Of a stretch of 54,191 nt of DNA, positions 47,330 through 54,191 are shown piece after piece. Position numbers and translations under genes: made by a program. The stretch lies in the NCBI GenBank assembly GCA_040357565.1, contig JBDODJ010000077.1. The stretch is one strand, 5' to 3'. Source of the stretch: Cercozoa sp. M6MM (taxonomy: Eukaryota > Endomyxa: Ascetosporea). Under the pieces are notes generated by a model. It made no database searches, was not told the DNA's origin, and worked only from the letters and a program-made list of their open reading frames with translations. Position 1 is the stretch's first letter, and each line of letters begins with the position of its first letter.

Positions 47330-48126
47330 CACACACGCACATGTTTGTGCTGCCGCCACAACAGTGGGCCACGCCAGGCAAACGCGAGGCTCCGCGCGAC
47401 GTGCCAGCGCGCGAGTACGCCAAGTTGTTGTTTTCGGTAACACCAGCACCGGACAATTGTTGCTCAAGCAGGACGGTCGATGACTCTGTTGGTTCGATTA
47501 TCTGTGTGTGTGTGTGTGTGTGTGTGCTATAGTGGTGCGACTCACTTTTGGCCGATGCCGCGGTGTTCGTTCCCGAGAACGGTGCTTGTGCCTTTGAGAC
47601 CCGACTGTAGCGAGTCTGACGTGCTGATGATTGTTTCTGTAGGGAGATTTCCGTCCAACTTTCGCAGCACTGTTGACGCCATCTGCAGGCGACTGTTCCG
47701 CATCTACGCGCACGTGTACCACTCGCACTTCACAGACATTCTCGGCGACGATGAGGTCGTTTAGCATGCGCAATTTTTGCTTGCACTCCCTACACTGTGT
47801 ACCGTTTGGTATCGTTGCGAGCGCAGGAAATGAAAACTAACCACACGCAGCGATTACAGTAAATTCACACCTTCTCTGTGTGCACATAAAGTATGTCGCG
47901 TGATGCGTGTGTGTCTGTGCACAGCAACTGTTTTCGACACCTGCTCTTCTTCATCCTGGAGTTCGACCTGACTCCGCCGCAACAGCTGTTGCCTTTACGC
48001 GACCTTGTGGTACTCCCCTGTTCTCCATCTCTGTCATCTTGGTGGCACAGCACAAACAATGGTGTGTTGTGGCAGGAATTGTTGGCACCCGAGATGAAAC
48101 GCGTTTTCGCCGAAACTTGCGACTGA
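46320..48126 (+). CDS. MOB kinase activator (MOB1-like) with N-terminal extension
   Basis: MOB proteins bind and activate NDR/LATS-family kinases in mitotic-exit and Hippo-type signalling. The probable start at 46320 reads MGQQKSR, joining in phase to an exon from 46437 (PLRGDETVRPFSPLASPSVS) and a Ser/Pro-rich extension ending DAGAPDSPDVDWFQ. The next exon has RQLPTMANTRRSRLQQQTLR. The MOB core follows: IGFDRSSVRLPKDVDPSDEQ with RVNEW (to about 46872), LAMHVVHCFNAASLVFAAA (47040-47097), DFCGVASCPVMSAGKKFTFK (47181-47241), WATPGKREAPRDVPAREYAK (47366-47430), WCDSLLADAAVFVPENG, FPSNFRSTVDAICRRLFRIY (about 47650), AHVYHSHFTDILGDDE, CFRHLLFFILEFDLTPPQQL and ELLAPEMKRVFAETCD with TGA at 48124-48126. 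The zinc ligands Cys-x4-Cys and His-x4-His are all present. Two introns carry (CA)n in the sense direction and one carries (TG)n. Confidence 0.88.
46899..47004 (+). repeat. (CA)n microsatellite in a MOB intron
   Basis: About 106 bases of CA with a few CG interruptions. It is sense-strand CA, opposite to most genes here. Confidence 0.95.
47279..47342 (+). repeat. (AC)n microsatellite in a MOB intron
   Basis: A pure (AC)n run followed by ATGCACACACGCACATG in the intron after the FKVALNPLL region. Confidence 0.93.
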
Positions 48127-48562
48127 CGCGGCGAGACTGACCCAGACTAGGCGGGCGTTTCGTTGCTCGTCTTACAATGATCCTAGATCTTTGTTCGTTG
48201 ATTTATTTCACCCCACTGTTCAACCGAAAACTGGACCGGATTCCGTTCAGCTGAAATGAATCAAATGGAACAGCAACACCGTACGCTACATAAGACCGCA
48301 TTCAGTTAACGTTGTGGTAGTTACGCGAACGCAAAAATTGCATTCAGTTTAATTTGCGCTGGCAGGTGTGGCACCGTTCGGTACGAGTCGGACCGGTTGT
48401 TGAGTGACAAATGAAACAATCCGAGGCGACGAAGAAAAGAGAGAGGCGAGCGACTGGACACGGGACATTGCCACTGCTGTTTGGAGTGTGACGTGTGTAT
48501 GTGTATGTGAGTGTGAGCGGAGATGGCAAAGCCGTCGCGGTGCCTGTCGTACACTGCCGACC
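48127..48562. other. Convergent 3' region of MOB and CKS1
   Basis: About 436 bases between the two stops, lower in GC than the genes. It should hold both 3' UTRs. No coding potential was seen. Confidence 0.55.
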
Positions 48563-49179
48563 TCATTGTTGTTGTTGCTGTTGCTGTTGTTGCTTGGCAA
48601 GCTGTTCCTGCAGTTGCTCATCTCGTTGGCGAGCCTGCGTGTGCGATTCGGAAGTGAGTCGAAGGAAAGCAAAGCAACAGAAGCTAGAGTAGAGACAACA
48701 CACCTCCTCGGCAGTCATTGGTCGATCAGGCGCCTCACCCGTTCGCGGATCGGTGCCGATCTTGCGTCGAAACAGCAGGATGTGCGGCTGCACACAAGTC
48801 ACACAGACACTCATAGAAGAGAAGCCACCATACCAATATAGAGCGAAGCTACCTCTGGCTTGTGCACGAGGTAGTGTACCCAGCCGCGACTCTGACGCAC
48901 GCCAAGAGCCCGCCATTCCTACAGCACGGATGTAACGCCGGTTGCCATCCCACTCCTCCACCGAAAAATAGAGCAGAACTACCTCCTCTTTCAGCAGTCG
49001 CGGGTTCTCTGCTAGTTGCTTGCCCATCTGCTTTGGCAGCACCACGTGTCTGCGCAGGCAAGCAAGCAACCACAGAATAACAGAGCAAGCACAATCACAG
49101 GCAAATGAATGCACACGCACCTGTACTCGTACTCATCGTCGTAGTATTTTTCGCTGTACTCGATATCACGGACTGACAT
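48563..49179 (-). CDS. CKS1: Cyclin-dependent kinase regulatory subunit CKS1 with polyQ tail
   Basis: CKS proteins bind CDK-cyclin complexes and phosphothreonine on their substrates. Five exons: [20 protein letters not shown] (49179-49121); [20 protein letters not shown] with EEE (about 49052-48984); [20 protein letters not shown] (48921-48856), with the conserved WRxLGVxQSxGWVHY core; [20 protein letters not shown] (about 48788-48706), with the [12 protein letters not shown] anion site and hinge; and [14 protein letters not shown] followed by nine Gln and TGA at 48563-48565. The folded core is complete. The last about 40 residues go beyond the usual animal length and form a helix plus polyQ, resembling the Gln-rich tail of budding-yeast Cks1. 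It is convergent with MOB and divergent from the golgin-like gene. Confidence 0.95.
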
Positions 49180-49743
49180 TTTTCAGCAGCTTTTTGGTGC
49201 GATTTTTCCAACCAAGAAAAATCCCACGCCGAATTTGTGTGAGCGCTACAGGCCGCTCCGCAAGCTAGGAAGCCCAAAAAAGTGTTGAACACGTCCCAAA
49301 CCCTGAATTGGGTGACGGTAGCTGTGTGGCAGTTGTTGCTGCAGCTTTTCAACGACCGTACTTTTGGCTCATTCTGAAGCGATGGTGTTGCGGCTCTTCT
49401 GTTCAACGCAACCTTAAAAAGCACCCCAACGTCACCGAGACACCAGAGACGGCGTGAGGGCATCCAACCGCGAGGTATCTTTGGTTTTGAACGATCTCTG
49501 GTATAAAGAAGCAGCGAAATCGTAGATGTTCGTACCTTTTTTGGTGCAATAATTCATGCGATGTGGTGATGTGTGCAGTCAAGCACGCAACACAAGTGCC
49601 GTGTGACCACGCAGTGCGTCGTTGGTGCTTAGCGCGTGATCCGTGTTCATTCACCGTCATCAGCGGTTGATACAATTGGCGCGCGTAGCGAAGAAAAATA
49701 GTTCGAACGCACGCTTGGATTCAGTTCAGGCGACGAGTGACCA
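49180..49743. promoter_or_regulatory. Divergent region between CKS1 and the golgin-like gene
   Basis: About 564 bases holding both promoters. No supported coding sequence. It contains no long satellite, unlike the introns. Confidence 0.5.
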
Positions 49744-52700
49744 ATGGAGGACTCCTCTAGTGGCAGTGCTAGTGGGGGAGGCCTGTTTGGCGCGTTCACA
49801 AGTTTTGGTGAGTCTATTCTGCACTCTCTGACACTGGCTGACGGACTGACTGACTGACTGATTGCCGTAGTGAATGGCGTCGTCGCAGAGGCCGAAGAAG
49901 AAGAGCGGCAAGGAGAGCAGCCGAATGTTGCGGCGACGCGCATTCCGTCCGCTGTGCCGGGCAGCGAGCACAGCAGTGAGCACTCCTCTCGCACCTCGTC
50001 CACCACGCCACAGCTCGGCGCTCGCGGCCTCTTCCGCAGCAGCTCCGAGGCCGAGAAGGTGCCGCACACTCAATTCAATCAGTTGTCGGACTGTGTGCAC
50101 TGAGTTACTCTTTTCTGCTGCTGCTATATTGCTTGCCTACAGGAACTGCACGACGAGGCCAAGGCGGCGGCCGACGCTGCCGTCAAGCGAAGTGCCATGT
50201 CGCCGCAGTCGTCACACTCGGTCAACCCGCAGACTGACACCTTCCTCGTGAGCTCTACTTAGCTTCTCGAATTAACTTGTGTCCGTGTACTCTCGTGTAC
50301 TATGTTAGCAGACGCAACTCGAACGCGAGCAGGAGAAACTCCGCGAACAGCTGCGTCAGGTAGAGCTTTCTCTCTTTGAGGATCCCTCCCTGACTGAGTG
50401 TATCATTTCCCTGTGTGTCCTCCCTCCCACAGAAGAGCGAAAGCGAGCGCTTGCTGCAGGAGCGCGTCGCAGAACTCGAGAACTCGCTGCTGCAGTCAAA
50501 TAAACGCCGCGATGAGGACCGAGAAGGTGCCTCCAGTTTTACACACTGTGTGTCTGTGTCTGTGTTTGTGTCTGTGTCTGTGTCTGTGTCTGTGTCTGTG
50601 TGTAATGCGAACTGACCTTGCAGCCGACAAGCTCTCTCTGATCGAGCAGAAGAACATCACGAAGCGAGTCATCGAGGATCGCGACAGTGTGGTGTGTTTG
50701 CTCTGTTCCCGCCTCTCCCCGCACTTTGAGTACTGACACCTGACAGGTGGCCCAACTCAAGCACGAGAGTCTGCAGGAGGCTGCGCGTCTCGAAGAGCGA
50801 ATCGAAGTGCTCACCGCCGAGAAAGAACTGCTGGAGCGACGCAACCTACAGCTTGAGGTACGATATATTACTTAATATATATATATATATATAGAGGGTG
50901 TGCGCGCGCGCGTGTGTGTGTGAGTGTGTGAGTGTGTGTATGTGTATGTGTGTGGATGTGTATGTGTGTGAGTGTGTGTGTGTGTGTGGAGTACACTCGT
51001 GTGTACGTAGCAGACAGAGACGCAGTCGGCCACGTCGGACATGTCGCAGCAGGTGAGGCACATGACGGAGCAGGCGCAGGCGCTACAGACGAAGCTGCAC
51101 GCGCTCAAACGAGAAAACGTTGAGCTGCGCCAAAGTGGCGACAAGCTGCGCGACAGCAACGCCACGCTGGAGAAGAGTCAGCACGAGATGCAGGGTACAC
51201 TCCCTACATCTCAGACTATCACTATATTTATATACTATTTATGTATAGTATAGTATAGTATAGTATATATATGTGTGTGTGTATGTGTGCATGGGCAGTC
51301 ACAATGACGCAGCAGCGCTCGATGAACGAGCAGCTCACGCAGAGCAACGAGTCGCTCTCGGAGCAGATCTCGCAGCTGAGCCAGGTACTCCTTGTCTGCT
51401 TGTGTCTGTCTATATGTTGTGTGTGTGTGTGTGTCCCTGTGTACGAGTGTGACTGCAGCAACGCAACGAGCAGCAGCAGCGACTGGAGCAAGCACTGCGC
51501 AGCAACAAACAGCTGCAGCTGCAGCTCGACGCAGCACAGCAGATGCAGCAGCTGGCACAGCAGGTACGCTCTGTCTGTCCATCTGTCTCTGTGTCCATCT
51601 ATTCCTGTGTTCATCTGTCCCAACAGTCCGAGGGACAGCAGGTCGAAACACTCACGAAACAACTGAACGAAGAACGCATCCGCGCGGAAGCTTTCGCACG
51701 CGACAACACGACACTCAAGGTGCCTGTTTGTTTGTCTGCCTGCCTGTGTTCTCAATTCACATGTGTGTGCGTGCAGGAGGAGAAGTCGCAGCTGCAGCTG
51801 CAGCTCGCCGAGGCTCAGCAGACGCACCAGCAGCAGCTCGAGTCGCTGTCTAACAAGCTCGCTCAGGCCGAGAGCAACATCGCCAGTCTGCAGGTGTGCA
51901 TCGGCCTGTGTCTACCGCTACCCCGCCACTGATCCCCTAGTGACCCTTCCCCCCACTCTCACAGGACAGCAACATGCGACTGCAGCAGGAGAAGAACGAC
52001 GTCGCGCAGCAGTACGACAAGGAGGTGCCTGTCTTGCGGCAGCAACTTGCCCACGCCGAGGCAGCCGCTACTGCCGCCGAGATGGCCAAGACTGTCCTGC
52101 AGGTAGGCACTGTCTGTCTTTATGTTTGTGTGTGCCTGTGTCTGTGTCTGTGTGTGTATGGGTATCTGGGCGTGTACACCAACACATGGACAGAAGGAGA
52201 ACGAGAGTCTGCACGCCAAACTTGGCGAACTCAACCAGGCGAATCAGGAGATTGAACAGCGATACCTCAGCCTCAAGGTGCGGAACACAGAAACACAAAC
52301 ACATATGCATATGTACAAAGACATACATATAAATATATATATATATATATATAAATATAAAGATACAAAGATGTTGAAAGACAGATGTGTGTTTTCTCTG
52401 AGCCTCTGCAGACTGACCAGAAGCAGGTCGAGCACGAGAACCAAGAGTTACAGCAGCGCATCAACATCTTGTCCGAGGCCTCGCAGGAGAGTGCCGATCA
52501 GGTGCAGGTGCTGCCATTTGCTCTTACCCCTCACCTCGTGGGGCCGGGGCCCCCCCCCCCCATGTGGACAGGCCACGGTGCTCGAGTTGCAGAACCTGCG
52601 CGCGCAGTTGAACGAACTCAACGTGGCCGAGTCCAGCGCTGCGGTATGCCATTTTACACGGCATATCTATATACATATATATATGTATATATGGTTATAT

Positions 52701-53509
52701 ACATGTATATGAATATGTGGTGTGCAGGGTGCACAGGAGGAACTCGATAATTTACGTCAGAAGCACGCGCGACTTGAGTCGGCGCTGCAGCAGGTACACT
52801 TTGTGTTTACCCCCTACCATTGTACATGTATATATATATATATATATATCTGTACGTATGTATATGTATGCATACAATACAGACAGATGTCTGTGAGTGT
52901 GTTGTGTGTGTGTGTGTACAGAGAGAGCAGGACTGCCAGCAACTGGAGCAGCAGTACTCCTTGCTGACGCAGCAGCTGACGCAGGCGGCGCAGACACTCG
53001 AACGCGCCGACGAAGACGCCGGCGTCGTCGCTGCCGTCGTCGACGCCTTCCGCAGCAAGGTGTGTCCTTAGCCCCCACTGTTACCCTACCCTTACCCCCT
53101 CCCTAGATGCAAGCGATAGTCGACAGCAACGAGGCGGAGAAGTCGAAGCTAAAGAAGGCACTCATCAAGGTGAAGACGGGCTACGACGCTCTCTTGGCCA
53201 AGTGCAAGGTATAAACCCCTCCTTGTCTGGATCTCTTATATATACGTATATATGCCTACTGTGCGTTAATGTGTTCGCGTTGGTGTGTGCAGGAACTGCA
53301 GTCGCAGCTGCAGCAACCGTCTACTCTCTCCGACGACGAGGCCAAGCTGGTACACATGCACACACATATGTATATATATACGCATATATATGTATATGTA
53401 TATAATATTGATGTTCAACAGGTGCAGGAGGCCAAGAAACTGCGTGTGCTCGTGGAGCGTATGCAGGAGGTACCACACACATACACGCCCCTATGTCTAG
53501 ATATATATG

Positions 53510-53542
<33 letters not shown>

Positions 53543-54191
53543 GTATATATCTACACCTACCCCTGCAGTCCATCAAGGAGCACAAGGAGGAGTCTGACCT
53601 TCTGCGACAGCAGCTGACTGCCGCACAGACGGAGGTATGCCTTACACCTACCCATCTATCCACCTACCTATCGACCCACCTACACATCTATTCACCTACC
53701 CACCTATCCACTTACCCGCCTGTCCCTCTACCCACCTACCCACCCCACTGTACACAGGCGGCGCAGACCAGGTCGCAGCTGGAAACTGCGGCGTCGCAAC
53801 AACAGCAGCAGCACGCCGAGCAGGTGACTCTCCTGACACGCCAGGTCGAGCAGCTGCAGCAACAACAACAAGAACAACTGCAACAACAGAAGGAACTACA
53901 GAAGGAACAACTGCAACAACAGAAGGAACAACTGCAACAACAGAAGGAACAAGACGACGCCGAACTCGCCGAGCTGCGCCAGCAGGTTCTGCAGCTACAG
54001 GTATACCCTTACCCCTTACCCCTTACCCCTTACCCCTACTCCCTCCCTCCCCCACACCCTGGTAGGAGCAAGTGCAGAAGCTCGAAGAGGAACAGCGCGA
54101 TGCGGAGGCCGAGTACCGCATCACGGCCGATGAGTGTGACCGTCTGCGCAAAGGTTGGCTCTTCTTACCTCCACCCCCTTACCCCCTACCC
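49744..54191 (+). CDS. Large golgin-like coiled-coil protein, truncated by the window end
   Basis: The start at 49744 gives MEDSSSGSASGGGLFGAFTS, then FVNGVVAEAEEEERQGEQ, VAATRIPSAVPGSEHSSEHS and a Ser-rich stretch. From about 50140 nearly every exon encodes heptad-type coiled-coil: TQLEREQEKLREQLRQKSES, LQERVAELENSLLQSNKRRD, LEERIEVLTAEKELLERRNL, MRLQQEKNDVAQQYDKEVPV, EAEKSKLKKALIKVKTGYDA and KKLRVLVERMQESIKEHKEE. The TRIPxxV patch near the N-terminus followed by Ser-rich and coiled-coil sequence recalls golgin-97 type tethers, and the KLKKALIKVK segment recalls GRIP-domain golgins. The diagnostic C-terminal GRIP domain would lie beyond the window, so family and location (Golgi) are inferred. 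More than 20 short introns, many C-rich or (TA)n. Confidence 0.6.
52552..52564 (+). repeat. Poly-C run in a golgin-like gene intron
   Basis: GGGGCCGGGG followed by about 12 C close to the 3' splice site of the intron. Similar poly-C or poly-G runs occur at 15002, 31831 and 41278 in other introns, and at 68 beside the gap. Confidence 0.8.
53498..53553 (+). repeat. (TA)n/TATG satellite in a golgin-like gene intron
   Basis: ATATATGTATATATAT-type repeat filling one intron; similar (TA)n tracts lie at 50873-50893, 52325-52355 and 52829-52850 in the same gene. Confidence 0.9.
53853..53952 (+). repeat. Coding tandem repeats (QLQQQKE) in the coiled-coil gene
   Basis: A 21-base unit coding for EQLQQQK is repeated with slight variation, giving a Gln/Lys/Glu coiled-coil very like the QQKQLE array in EDC4. 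Confidence 0.85.
54003..54042 (+). repeat. TTACCCC heptamer array in an intron
   Basis: Four near-perfect TTACCCC units at the start of an intron. The same motif recurs at 53080-53098 and 54165-54191 in neighbouring introns, always C-rich on the sense strand. Confidence 0.9.

Noticed and set aside
1-54191. Transposons, endogenous viral elements, tRNA and rRNA genes
   Set aside because: I looked for reverse transcriptase, integrase, transposase and capsid-like motifs, terminal repeats and tRNA-like cloverleafs and saw none that I could support.

Overview
This window is nuclear DNA from an intron-rich, gene-dense eukaryote, most likely a unicellular protist; I cannot place the lineage. Every recognisable gene is broken by many short GT-AG introns, mostly about 45 to 130 bases. 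Exons are GC-rich, while introns are packed with (TG)n, (TA)n, (TATC)n, (CT)n or C-rich tracts. Intergenic gaps are mostly 40 to 600 bases. I see no bacterial operon, CRISPR array, tRNA, rRNA, transposon or virus-derived element. There are two assembly gaps (79-178 and 39779-39788).

Layout. 0.2-1.9 kb (-): an SPFH/band-7 membrane protein. 2.3-3.7 kb (+): an unrecognised multi-exon membrane protein. 3.9-5.6 kb (+): HMCES/SRAP, the sensor of abasic sites in single-stranded DNA. 5.8-10.7 kb: the least certain part, with four poorly recognised genes, one of them a two-membrane-segment protein. 11.2-14.3 kb (+): nucleoporin NUP85. 14.6-36.2 kb (+): a complete midasin (MDN1/Rea1) gene with six AAA+ modules, linker, Asp/Glu/Gln-rich region and MIDAS domain. 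36.5-42.1 kb (-): EDC4/Ge-1, the mRNA-decapping scaffold. 42.4-42.8 kb (-): a small unknown protein. 43.1-44.1 kb (-): proteasome subunit beta-3. 44.4-46.0 kb (+): a divergent mitochondrial carrier. 46.3-48.1 kb (+): a MOB kinase activator. 48.6-49.2 kb (-): CKS1 with a polyglutamine tail. 49.7 kb to the end (+): a large golgin-like coiled-coil protein that runs off the window.

The genes are a mix of conserved housekeeping functions: 60S ribosome maturation (MDN1), nuclear pore (NUP85), mRNA decapping (EDC4), protein degradation (PSMB3), cell-cycle and Hippo/MEN signalling (CKS1, MOB) and DNA repair (HMCES). Nothing indicates that they form one pathway or a transferred cluster. I found no convincing new biological system. 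The most interesting material is the sense-strand UG-rich satellite content of the introns, the lineage-specific extensions of CKS1, MOB and EDC4, the divergent carrier, and several unrecognised small or membrane proteins. Intron boundaries were placed by eye from reading-frame continuity and GT/AG sites, so individual exon ends may be off by a few bases.
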